This document shows positions 1-8,771 of a DNA stretch of 64,000 nucleotides, piece by piece. The notes below the pieces were generated by a model. That model ran no database searches and had not been told where the DNA came from. It saw nothing but the letters and a program-made list of their open reading frames with translations. This DNA is from Scalesia atractyloides (taxonomy: Eukaryota > Streptophyta > Magnoliopsida > Asterales > Asteraceae), in NCBI GenBank assembly GCA_947069175.1, contig CAMTDV010000023.1, forward strand, positions 89,526,240 through 89,590,239, written 5' to 3'. A program made the position numbers and the translations under genes. Each line of letters starts with the position of its first letter. Within the stretch, counting starts at the first letter, position 1.

Positions 1-156
1 CTAATCTTAAAAATGTTATTTTTAAGTATTTTTAATTGATTTTTAATAAAAATAATTAAATAAAAATAATAAAAAAATTTATTTTTTTCTGACCGTTGAC
101 CGTTTGACCTGACCGTTGACCTGACCGTTGACCGGTTAATTCGGAATACAAGTGCG

Positions 157-744
157 CTGAGTGAGGCTCGAACCCGAGACCTCCCGTACGCGTGCACGCA
201 GCTCTACCAACTGAGCTACGTGTCTAACCCGTTATATATCCGATTTTAATTACATATATACATTAATTAGAATTAAACAGAAATCCTTTTTATTTTAAAA
301 ACAGTTTAAACGACTCCGACATGCACTCCACAGGTCTCGAACCCGGGACCTGTGGTTTAATCCAACACACAGTCCACCGCTGGACTGTGTGTTCAACATG
401 TTATATCATTCGATTTTTATTATACTTAAATACTAATTATTTATTTCCTTTTCTGCCTTAATTAAAAAGAAGAGATAATTGTCCGAGTCGGTGCTGAAGA
501 CCGGACTCGAACTCGTGACCAGCGATATAAACAAACACACAGTCCACCGCTGGACTGTGTGTCTAACTTGGTTATTATTCCGGTTATCAATATACTTAAC
601 ATATATCTAAGGCGACTCCGGTTCAGTAAACAAAAAAAATGGTTTTTATTAAGGCAGCGTGTGTGAGACGGGAATCGAACTCGAGACCTTTGCATGTTTA
701 ACGTTTTATGTGCACACAGTCCACCGCTGGACTGTGTGTCTAAC
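157..744 (-). repeat. Array of four tRNA-like modules in LTR A (sense)
   Basis: Modules lie at 157-227, 321-397, 488-567 and 658-744. The first, read on the minus strand, has an A box TAGCTCAGTTGG (207-218) and B-box core GGTTCGAGCC (165-174) exactly 32 nt apart, the spacing of positions 19 and 52 in a tRNA. Its T-stem pairs only partly and the acceptor stem does not pair, so it is tRNA-derived, not a working tRNA. In the other three the D-arm region is an 11-bp hairpin, arms CACACAGTCCA and TGGACTGTGTG around CCGC, followed about 30-40 nt on by a B-box-like TTCGA. Each module starts with a GTTAGACAC-like or GTTGAACAC-like block. Confidence 0.8.
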
Positions 745-1441
745 CCGATTAATATCCTGATTTTAATTAAACTTATAGGATACGGAAATACATCGTCTTC
801 CTCGTCAGGTTATAACCAGAAATCGGGTCTGACTGGTTCGAGTTTTTATTCAAGTTTCATTAGTGTTTTAGGTTAATTACTGGTAAGATAGAAGTAAAAA
901 GAAAGGAAAAATAAGCGTGAGGTATACCGACTCGCTTTCCTCTGTTTTCCGGCAGAACTCCGGCGACAGAAATCACCTCCGGCGATGAGTTTCTCGTAGC
1001 AGCGAGTCTCCAGGAAGTTTAGAAAGGGCGTGGGTATCTCCGGGATAACTCAGGGGCTCAGTAAGGCTCGGCAATGGAGAAAACGGTTTTCCGGCGATGA
1101 GCAGAGAAATTCCGGCGAGTGGAATTACGCCGTGAAAAGATGTGTTTTTGAGCGAAAAGGTTTGTCGTCGGTTGTGGGTCAATTTATAGGAGAAAAACGA
1201 GATGTATTTGGTCTGATTTCGGACTGTGTTCGTTTATTTAAATTTTCCGGCGGTTTTGATTTTGGTCGCGGACTTCAAACATCGGTTATAACCGATATCT
1301 GGTTAATGGTTTACGTTATAACGTAAATTGTAGTTAAGACTCGCGAGTTTACCGGGATTCCGACGACTGAACTGTTTGGGCGCCGGTTTTGAATTCGTAA
1401 CGACACTTTATCAATTAAATGATTCTATTATATAACAAACA

Positions 1442-1527
1442 AAGTCCGCGGCGCAGTGGTTTGTGTGTGTGAGTTAAATCAGTTGGCTGATTCGGTACAG
1501 ACCCGGGTTCGAAACCCGGCAGAATAC
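1442..1527 (+). repeat. Antisense tRNA-like module in LTR A
   Basis: On the plus strand an A-box-like CGGCGCAGTGG (1449-1459) is followed 46 nt later by a perfect T-arm: stem CCGGG (1503-1507), loop TTCGAAA, stem CCCGG (1515-1519). The longer gap would suit a tRNA with a long variable arm or a SINE head. It points opposite to the four other modules and lies near the U3 start of the LTR. Confidence 0.75.
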
Positions 1528-1709
1528 TTTCATTTTTATTTTGCGATTTCCAACAGTTTTTCAAAAACTAAATATATATTCCCGTACAATAATTGATTAC
1601 GGATCGTTTAAAAATATTTTGGGCATTTAATTCGCAACGAAAATTTTGACTGACTGTTCGGTTGATAAACGGAGCGGGTTTGGTAAATCCGTTTTTGACG
1701 GATGTTACA

Positions 1710-1724
1710 GTATCCCCTGCTTTT
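1710..1724 (-). promoter_or_regulatory. Polypurine tract of element A
   Basis: On the minus strand AAAAGCAGGGGATAC lies directly next to the 3' LTR start. Just upstream is the inverted repeat around TTTCGGGACGAAA (about 1726-1743), which recurs before the tracts of B and D. Confidence 0.85.
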
Positions 1725-2038
1725 TAGAAATTTCGTCCCGAAATGTAAATAATGATATATTTTGACTAAAAGGATGGTGATGTTTTGTTTGACAGTTGTA
1801 TGCTTAGCAAAATAAGGGCTTAAGTTTTTTTTTGTTTGAGGCGGTAACGTTCCTTGTAAGGGTTAGGTACCCTATTCGGGAATCGCTTTTTGTTGCCTAC
1901 TGTATGAATATTGATAAACAGGAATGATTCGCTAAAAATGATATCATGCATAAGAGTTTAGGTACGTTTGGGAAAATTTGGTTATATCCTAAGGCAAAAC
2001 TTCTAACACTACAATCTACATGGAACATAAATAAAAAC

Positions 2039-2215
2039 GCAACATCTGATATTTGAACATAAGTAAGCACAAAAGCTAATATTCAAACATGAATGAACAC
2101 ATCAGCAAATATTTGAACATGAATAAACATATCAGCAAATATTTAATCATGAATAAACACAACAGCAGATATTTGAACATGAATAAACACAACAGCAAAT
2201 ATTTGAATCCACATT
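2039..2215. repeat. Tandem repeat, about 33-bp unit, five to six copies
   Basis: A unit built on AACATGAATAAACAC and AGCAAATATTTG repeats with small changes between gag and the 3' LTR of element A. It has no coding potential. Confidence 0.85.
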
Positions 2216-2363
2216 CTGATAGCATATATGTTTGAATGGTGGAAGTTCCTCTCTCGTTTGTTATGATGGAGAGGTTAGTTTATGTAGAAATGGAACACAT
2301 TCCAATCTCTTTAAATAACATAATGATATAAATGTAACACAAATTCCAACCAAGGCAATACTA

Positions 2364-3054
2364 AATCCTACATGGAACTTCTCATAACCGCCTGATAATG
2401 CCTCTGATCCTTTGGCAAGAATACTTATATATAGGAAGTACCAGCGGCGTATCCACCATATTCTTGCCAAATTTTCATTAGTTTTATCCACAAGTTATGA
2501 TTGGTTACCAAGAAACTAATAAATCCTACATAGAACTTCTCATAACCGTCCGATAATGCCTCTGATCCTTTGGCAAGAATACTTATATATAGGAAGTACC
2601 AGCGGCGTATCCACCATATTCTTGCCAAATTTTCATTAGTTTTATCAGTGAATTATGATTAGTCCTACAACTCTACAACCAATACAACAAACATAAAATA
2701 CTGAAATGAAATATATCTGTGCGATCAAGGCTCAATCGAACGGAGCCGATCGTATTGCATGTACTGAAAATGAAATGGATGTGCGCTCAAGGCTCAATCA
2801 AACGGAGCCGAACGTATTGAATGTATTGAAATTGAAATTGTGTGCTCAAGGCTCAATCGGGTGGAGCCGAGCGTATTGCATGTACTGAAATGAATAACTT
2901 AACCACACAAACAGCCTATGCATGGAACCTCTCATAACCGCCTAATAATGCCTCCGATCATTTGACAAGAATACTTATATATAGGAAGTACCATCGGCGT
3001 ATCCACCATATCCTTGTCAAATTTTCATTGACTTTATCCGTAAGTTATGATTAG
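2364..3054. repeat. Three copies of a ~140-bp unit carrying a stem-loop
   Basis: Copies lie at about 2364-2502, 2521-2662 and 2919-3054. Each holds a hairpin (2411-2471, 2569-2629, 2961-3021). In the first two the arms are TTTGGCAAGAATA and TATTCTTGCCAAA, 13 perfect base pairs. In the third the arms are TTTGACAAGAATA and TATCCTTGTCAAA: one G-C pair has become A-T with both sides changed, and one pair is a mismatch. The unit lies in the post-gag, non-coding part of element A. Confidence 0.85.
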
Positions 3055-3385
3055 TTCTATGCGACTCTACAACAAACACAACAACCACAAGATACTGATA
3101 ATGAAATTGTATGTGCGCTCAAGGCTCAATCGGGTGGAGCCAAACGTATTGCATGAACTGGAAATGTAAATTGAAATGTGCGCTCAAGGCTCAATCGGGT
3201 GGAGCCGAACATATTGCATGTATTGAAATGTAAAATGAAATAACCGATCAAGGCTCAATCAAACGGAGCCGATCGTGCGGGCACGCCAAGATCAACCACA
3301 TAATAAAATGGGGATCCAACTCAACCTCGATGGATGGGGAGCCACGGCCTCGGCAAAAGCATATACTGAAAACAATATATAATAT
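2712..3385. repeat. GGCTC hairpin repeats related to LTR B
   Basis: About six copies of a ~50-bp motif, GATCAAGGCTC ... GGAGCCGATCG, occur at 2718-2885 and 3114-3280, interrupted by the third stem-loop unit. GGCTC and GAGCC form a short stem. The block 3240-3385 (hairpin, GGGCACGCCA, ATGGGGA, GCATATACTGAAAA) follows the same order as 17425-17570 in the LTR of element B, so part of A's interior appears derived from LTR sequence. Confidence 0.8.
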
Positions 3386-3438
3386 ATAATATCCAATAAT
3401 TTCTCTAACAGTCTACACATGGAAAAAAAAACATAAAA

Positions 3439-4824
3439 CTAAACGACAGGAATTGAATCTGGATCTTCGGCGAAGAGGACTAGCTGAGTATCTTCGTTTG
3501 GGCCGTCATTATCTTCGACAGGATTGGCGTTGATATTGAAGACTCTTCCTCTTGCTGGTGGCATAGTGGTTGGGTTTTCTTGGTTTACTTGGTTAACTGG
3601 GTTTGATTGGGCTTGAGTGTTGATAACGTTAACCAATTGAGGGCATGTGTTTCTAAAGTGGGTAGGGTCGCCACAATTGAAACAGGCTCGCGCATATGGG
3701 AACATGGGGTATTGGGGTTGGTGATAAGTTTGGGCCATGTTTTGAGTAGGGGAAAAGGTTTGGTCTTGAAAGGTGCGACAAACATTGCTCAAATGACCAT
3801 AGCGTCCACAAGTTGTACATAGCCGGCAAAGTAAAGTAAGGGGATGGTGATAAAAACAGTTGTTGCATCGAGGGTGAGGTCCAAGATATGGTTTCTTAGC
3901 TGGGTAAGCTGAGTTGGGTGCCACTTGGGTGATTGGGATAGCTCGGATGGGTATGGCGTGTAGAACTGGTTGATTTCGTTGAGTAGCAGCGAAAAGTCGC
4001 CCGACTCTTCTTCTCTTAGGATTGGGTTGAGAAGGGGATTCAGTTTGAGTGGAGTCGGAGGTTTCAGTCGATTCTTTATCCTTCCTCTTCTCCTCCTTGA
4101 AGTCTTTGTTTCGGATTCGGTTCTCGGTGAGCTCTGTTGCTAGCTCCATTGCTGCTTCCAAAGTTGCAGGCTTGGTACTTATTACAGGGTCTTGAATCTT
4201 TGACGGAAGACCACGAATGTAGTGCTCTATCAAATGGTAGAGGGGAGTAAACATGTTGGGAACCATTTGATGTAATTCGAGGAACCTTTTGTTGTAGGTG
4301 ATGTGGTCTCCTTCCATTTGCTTCAATGAGTAAAATTCATCTTCTAACTTCTTGATTTCGCTCCTTGGGCAAAATCGTCTGGTCATGATTTCCTTCAATT
4401 CATTCCAAGTTAAGGACATAGCATCTTCCACACCTCGTTTGGACTTCTCTGTATTCCACCAAGTAAGTGCTATCCCATATAATCGACCGGTAGCATAACG
4501 CACTTTGCGATCATCAGGGCAATCGCAATTTAGAAAAGTATTCTCCATTTCTTCAAACCAATGGAGGAGAGCGGTGACGCCTTCAGTCCCTTTGTATTTC
4601 GGAGGGTCGCATGATTTGAAGTGCTTGTAGGTACATTTAGTGGTATTTGGGGAAGAGTTGAAAATGTTTTGGTTTGCTTGATTGACAGGATTAACGGTAA
4701 GTGCTTGTTGAACTTGGATTACAATGTTGGGTATTACGGCAGCCATTTGTTGAGCGATTAAGGCAGCCATGCGCTCGCGGGCTTTTCTTGCTCTCGTCTT
4801 CCTACGGGCGAGGTTAGAAGACAT
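3439..4824 (-). CDS. gag: Gag polyprotein of element A (intact, 461 aa)
   Basis: This is the capsid/nucleocapsid protein of a Ty3/gypsy element, which packages the element RNA in cytoplasmic particles. The start MSSNLARRK matches the homologous starts in B (MSSRQQRRG) and D (MSSRNSRGG). Residues 1-60 are basic and Gln/Asn-rich. Residues ~75-240 hold the retrotransposon gag domain, with the block LHWFEEMENTFLNCDCP and RRFCPRSEIKKLEDEF. Two CCHC knuckles with C-x2-C-x4-H-x4-C spacing follow at ~345-358 (CTTCGRYGHLSNVC) and ~385-398 (CFNCGDPTHFRNTC), preceded by a Cys/His-rich segment. After GRVFNINANP, where B and D run on into protease, A has a short acidic tail and a stop. The frame is unbroken, unlike B, C and D, which fits a recently active element. 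Protease cleavage would have to come from another element (inference). Confidence 0.93.
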   Translation of the reverse strand: MSSNLARRKTRARKARERMAALIAQQMAAVIPNIVIQVQQALTVNPVNQANQNIFNSSPNTTKCTYKHFKSCDPPKYKGTEGVTALLHWFEEMENTFLNCDCPDDRKVRYATGRLYGIALTWWNTEKSKRGVEDAMSLTWNELKEIMTRRFCPRSEIKKLEDEFYSLKQMEGDHITYNKRFLELHQMVPNMFTPLYHLIEHYIRGLPSKIQDPVISTKPATLEAAMELATELTENRIRNKDFKEEKRKDKESTETSDSTQTESPSQPNPKRRRVGRLFAATQRNQPVLHAIPIRAIPITQVAPNSAYPAKKPYLGPHPRCNNCFYHHPLTLLCRLCTTCGRYGHLSNVCRTFQDQTFSPTQNMAQTYHQPQYPMFPYARACFNCGDPTHFRNTCPQLVNVINTQAQSNPVNQVNQENPTTMPPARGRVFNINANPVEDNDGPNEDTQLVLFAEDPDSIPVV

Positions 4825-5609
4825 CTACAATGAATACATGACAAGAGTATGAGTTGGATGCTTTTGGGATCATGGGTCGCATTCAAGAACGAACATTCAT
4901 AAAATAATTATAGATAAATAAATTACTACATCCATTGGATGTCTTGGGTTTTGCTCGCTGTTAGGCCCTTCATGCCGCCATACTTTACCTGTGTAATCAT
5001 GTGGGCCCCCATGAATACCGGTTTTTCATATGGTTCGCACGGTCTCTGCCTGGTTGCGTACACAAAAACCCGGAGAAAATCGAGAAATATGTATACAACG
5101 TGTGATGTTCGGAATGTGTCCAGGTGTAGACACGGTGACACCTCAAAGTAGGGTTAGTTCGAACGACGTTTGGTGTGGCATGCTTTGGCCTAATAGGTCC
5201 TTCGTACTCTCATCGTTGGTCCCCAGGTAGGCAAACCGGTCCATTATATTGGATTTATACGAATGCCAGCCTAGACAGGACGTTCCGACTACCGGTACTT
5301 GTACCCTTCCAGTTACTACATGCCCGTCGCAGAACTTACTTTGATGAGATTTGAAAATTGCATAAAATCTTTGGATAATGAGAATATGAAAATAAATTGA
5401 ATTCATGAACATCGATATGTGTATAATGAATATGTATATATGTATACTGAATATGTATATAAGCATGTATGTTTGACTGAAATGTAAACAAATATGAAAC
5501 AAATAAATATCATAAGTTTGTATGTAACCACCTAATCAATTTAAAATTTAGGCAGACTATAGTATAGGCTCTAAGGGTCTAATAACCTATCCTATATCCC
5601 TATAGTCAT
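4825..5609 (-). other. Leader of element A between primer site and gag
   Basis: No protein is evident. The sequence is well conserved in the same place in B (24268-25059) and D (40069-40893), including blocks such as TGGCCTAATAGGT, CTCATCGTT and CCCTTCCAGTTACTACATG. Conservation of a non-coding leader across families of different age suggests a cis role such as packaging or translation control (inference). Confidence 0.7.
5556..5606 (-). other. Stem-loop next to the primer binding site (element A)
   Basis: Arms ACTATAGTATAGG and CCTATATCCCTATAGT pair over about 13 bp with a 3-nt bulge. They lie 4 nt from the primer binding site and recur in B (25006-25056) and D (40839-40889). Confidence 0.7.
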
Positions 5610-5622
5610 GGCTCTGATACCA
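5610..5622 (-). promoter_or_regulatory. Primer binding site, initiator tRNA-Met type (element A)
   Basis: On the minus strand TGGTATCAGAGCC starts 3 nt inside the 5' LTR. This matches the usual plant LTR-element site for the 3' end of initiator tRNA-Met. Confidence 0.92.
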
Positions 5623-6718
5623 ATCTGTCACACCCCGACCCGCAGCGGATAAGGTGATCGGGGCATGATTGGGTTATCATCAAAGCTCATGACATTTATT
5701 AAGCGTTTCATATTCATTAATACAAATTAAATGGAAATTTACAATAAAGGTTACAACTGTTCTAACTAACAATCTAAACTTCTTGGTTCTCTTCTAAGGC
5801 ATATCCTATGTATTCCTTGCTTCAACCTGTTCACCTGTATCATGTGTAAAAGGGATTTTGGATCAACATAATGTTGGCGAGTGAATCCTATGGAAAACAT
5901 TTGAACAATTTATTTAACTTGATTATGAAATATGTGCACAACCAAACATGAGTAAAAATAGATGTAACTTAATCAACAATCATAAGATGTTAAATGAAAC
6001 ACTCATGAACAATAATGGAACAATTAAAGGCACGCGATGCTCAACTCGTCTCTCACGAGGAACTGAGGGGCCTGATGAATGAATTGCATAAACATGATAA
6101 TATGAATGACACAACTACAAACAATACAAACTCAATGATATACACATAAACAATAATGAATTTGAATTGAAGCACGCGATGTTCTACTCGTCTCCCACGA
6201 GGAACTGATGGGCTTAATGTATGAGTTTCATATAATTTGACAAAAGGGATATAAGTAAATCACAACAATAAAAACAATCTAAGTTTAAGTCATGATGTGG
6301 TATGGCACAAGTTTAAATAAATAAATTTGTTATTTTCATAACACATGACACACCCCAAAACGTGTAATTTAAAAGGGGGAATTGTAAGATTCACTCACAG
6401 TGGGTGCGTTCGGTTGATGACGTTGAATGCACGCGAAGTGGTTTTAACCACGAGTGAGATTTAACCTAGATAAATCGCATTATGGTTTGGTAAGTAAACG
6501 GATTTTATTAAATTATTTTAGTAGGATTGTTGGGTGTATTTTTGTGAGTTTGAGGCTATTTTCTAATCTTAAAAATGTTATTTTTAAGTATTTTTAATTG
6601 ATTTTTAATAAAAATAATTAAATAAAAATAATAAAAAAATTTATTTTTTTCTGACCGTTGACCGTTTGACCTGACCGTTGACCTGACCGTTGACCGGTTA
6701 ATTCGGAATACAAGTGCG

Positions 6719-7306
6719 CTGAGTGAGGCTCGAACCCGAGACCTCCCGTACGCGTGCACGCAGCTCTACCAACTGAGCTACGTGTCTAACCCGTTATATA
6801 TCCGATTTTAATTACATATATACATTAATTAGAATTAAACAGAAATCCTTTTTATTTTAAAAACAGTTTAAACGACTCCGACATGCACTCCACAGGTCTC
6901 GAACCCGGGACCTGTGGTTTAATCCAACACACAGTCCACCGCTGGACTGTGTGTTCAACATGTTATATCATTCGATTTTTATTATACTTAAATACTAATT
7001 ATTTATTTCCTTTTCTGCCTTAATTAAAAAGAAGAGATAATTGTCCGAGTCGGTGCTGAAGACCGGACTCGAACTCGTGACCAGCGATATAAACAAACAC
7101 ACAGTCCACCGCTGGACTGTGTGTCTAACTTGGTTATTATTCCGGTTATCAATATACTTAACATATATCTAAGGCGACTCCGGTTCAGTAAACAAAAAAA
7201 ATGGTTTTTATTAAGGCAGCGTGTGTGAGACGGGAATCGAACTCGAGACCTTTGCATGTTTAACGTTTTATGTGCACACAGTCCACCGCTGGACTGTGTG
7301 TCTAAC
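6719..7306 (-). repeat. Array of four tRNA-like modules in the 5' LTR of A (sense)
   Basis: Identical to the 157-744 array: modules at 6719-6789, 6883-6959, 7050-7129 and 7220-7306. Confidence 0.8.
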
Positions 7307-8003
7307 CCGATTAATATCCTGATTTTAATTAAACTTATAGGATACGGAAATACATCGTCTTCCTCGTCAGGTTATAACCAGAAATCGGGTCTGACTGGTT
7401 CGAGTTTTTATTCAAGTTTCATTAGTGTTTTAGGTTAATTACTGGTAAGATAGAAGTAAAAAGAAAGGAAAAATAAGCGTGAGGTATACCGACTCGCTTT
7501 CCTCTGTTTTCCGGCAGAACTCCGGCGACAGAAATCACCTCCGGCGATGAGTTTCTCGTAGCAGCGAGTCTCCAGGAAGTTTAGAAAGGGCGTGGGTATC
7601 TCCGGGATAACTCAGGGGCTCAGTAAGGCTCGGCAATGGAGAAAACGGTTTTCCGGCGATGAGCAGAGAAATTCCGGCGAGTGGAATTACGCCGTGAAAA
7701 GATGTGTTTTTGAGCGAAAAGGTTTGTCGTCGGTTGTGGGTCAATTTATAGGAGAAAAACGAGATGTATTTGGTCTGATTTCGGACTGTGTTCGTTTATT
7801 TAAATTTTCCGGCGGTTTTGATTTTGGTCGCGGACTTCAAACATCGGTTATAACCGATATCTGGTTAATGGTTTACGTTATAACGTAAATTGTAGTTAAG
7901 ACTCGCGAGTTTACCGGGATTCCGACGACTGAACTGTTTGGGCGCCGGTTTTGAATTCGTAACGACACTTTATCAATTAAATGATTCTATTATATAACAA
8001 ACA

Positions 8004-8089
8004 AAGTCCGCGGCGCAGTGGTTTGTGTGTGTGAGTTAAATCAGTTGGCTGATTCGGTACAGACCCGGGTTCGAAACCCGGCAGAATAC
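8004..8089 (+). repeat. Antisense tRNA-like module in the 5' LTR of A
   Basis: Identical to 1442-1527, with the perfect CCGGG/CCCGG T-arm. Confidence 0.75.
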
Positions 8090-8271
8090 TTTCATTTTTA
8101 TTTTGCGATTTCCAACAGTTTTTCAAAAACTAAATATATATTCCCGTACAATAATTGATTACGGATCGTTTAAAAATATTTTGGGCATTTAATTCGCAAC
8201 GAAAATTTTGACTGACTGTTCGGTTGATAAACGGAGCGGGTTTGGTAAATCCGTTTTTGACGGATGTTACA

Positions 8272-8513
8272 CTCATCCCCTTAGACAAATTTGGCTTCAC
8301 CCACACCGATCGACTCAAACTCAACTTCACCAACCCCTCATTCTCTCAGATTCCCTCACTTCCAAATCTCTAGAACAGTTTTATCTCCAACAGGATGCCG
8401 ACCGGTACACACTCGTGTTCGCTAATTGTGTTCCTCGGATTAAGCGAGTGCAAATTGTTTACGAAAACTTACTTGATATTCATCTGAAGTGTTTGGAGAG
8501 CAACGGAGAATGA
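8272..8513 (+). pseudogene. Fragment resembling plant GOST/LU7TM seven-membrane protein
   Basis: Directly after the LTR of A, the plus strand reads LIPLDKFGFTHTDRLKLNFT and then stops at about 8370. A second frame from about 8348 reads SLEQFYLQQDADRYTLVFAN followed by CVPR and more. From memory, plant lung-seven-transmembrane (GOST) proteins have a segment like FGFTHTG near the start and one like FANCVP before the first membrane helix. The short distance between the two here, and the frame change, suggest an internal deletion in a dead copy. No membrane helices follow. Element A may have inserted into this copy, since the match begins at its edge. The family call is from recollection only. 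Confidence 0.45.
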
Positions 8514-8766
8514 CGAAGATCTGATGCCATAGAAGATTGCCCACTACTGAGGTAAATATCGACAACCTAATAATTCGATTTCCAACCGGTGGTGGTGGTC
8601 TGTGTTGGTGGTGGTGGTTGGTTTTGTTCAAACTGGTTGTGAGTTTTAGATTTGGGGGTTTGGGTGTTGATGAGTTTTAGTGGCAGTGTTGATGTGGGTG
8701 GTGCCGAAGGGAGCAGGTGGTGGTGGGTGTATTGCGAAGACGGTGGTCAGTGGTGTGGGGTGGGTG
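8514..8766. other. Host DNA rich in GGT triplets
   Basis: Degenerate GGTGGT runs at 8582-8625 and 8695-8770 continue on the far side of element D at 42852-42875, which confirms this was one continuous host site before D inserted. Confidence 0.7.
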
Positions 8767-8771
8767 TTGGT
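8767..8771. repeat. Target site duplication of element D (left), TTGGT
   Basis: TTGGT here and at 42847-42851 flank the outer LTR ends of D. Confidence 0.92.

Larger units (their letters stand above)
1..1709 (-). repeat. 3' LTR of element A (partial)
   Basis: On the minus strand this LTR begins TGTAACATCC at 1709 and runs off the window. It repeats 6563-8271 exactly as far as I compared. The several short frames in it are identical in the two copies simply because the DNA is; none looks like a protein. It contains four sense and one antisense tRNA-like modules. Confidence 0.95.
1..8271 (-). mobile_element. Element A: young non-autonomous Ty3/gypsy LTR retrotransposon (gag only)
   Basis: The right LTR (5626-8271) and the left LTR (1-1709, cut by the window start) align at a constant offset of 6562, and I saw no difference over the shared 1709 bases. 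Between them lie, reading the minus strand, a primer binding site, a leader, one intact gag frame, about 1.7 kb of repeats and a polypurine tract. No protease, RT or integrase is present, which fits a TR-GAG type element that borrows pol enzymes. Its leader and LTR layout match elements B and D, so those families are the likely enzyme source (inference). The target duplication cannot be checked because the left end lies outside the window; the right flank begins CTCAT. Confidence 0.93.
5626..8271 (-). repeat. 5' LTR of element A (2646 bp)
   Basis: Complete LTR; on the minus strand it runs from TGTAACATCC to GGGTGTGACA, giving TG...CA ends. The plus-left part holds two hairpin cassettes (about 6031-6085 and 6173-6228), each with a CACGCGATG lead and CTCGT/ACGAG arms, also found in D's LTR. 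It carries the same tRNA-like array as the 3' LTR. Confidence 0.95.

Noticed and set aside
462..695. 77-aa minus frame in LTR A with RSRVRFPS
   Set aside because: It reads through tRNA-like T-arm DNA (GTTCGA codons); not a protein.
157..744. Genuine tRNA genes
   Set aside because: A and B boxes are present, but acceptor stems do not pair, T-stems are decayed and no clean anticodon arm can be drawn.
1030..1326. 98-aa plus-strand frame in LTR A, identical at 7592-7888
   Set aside because: Identity only reflects the LTR duplication; the frame is absent from LTR B and matches nothing I recognise.
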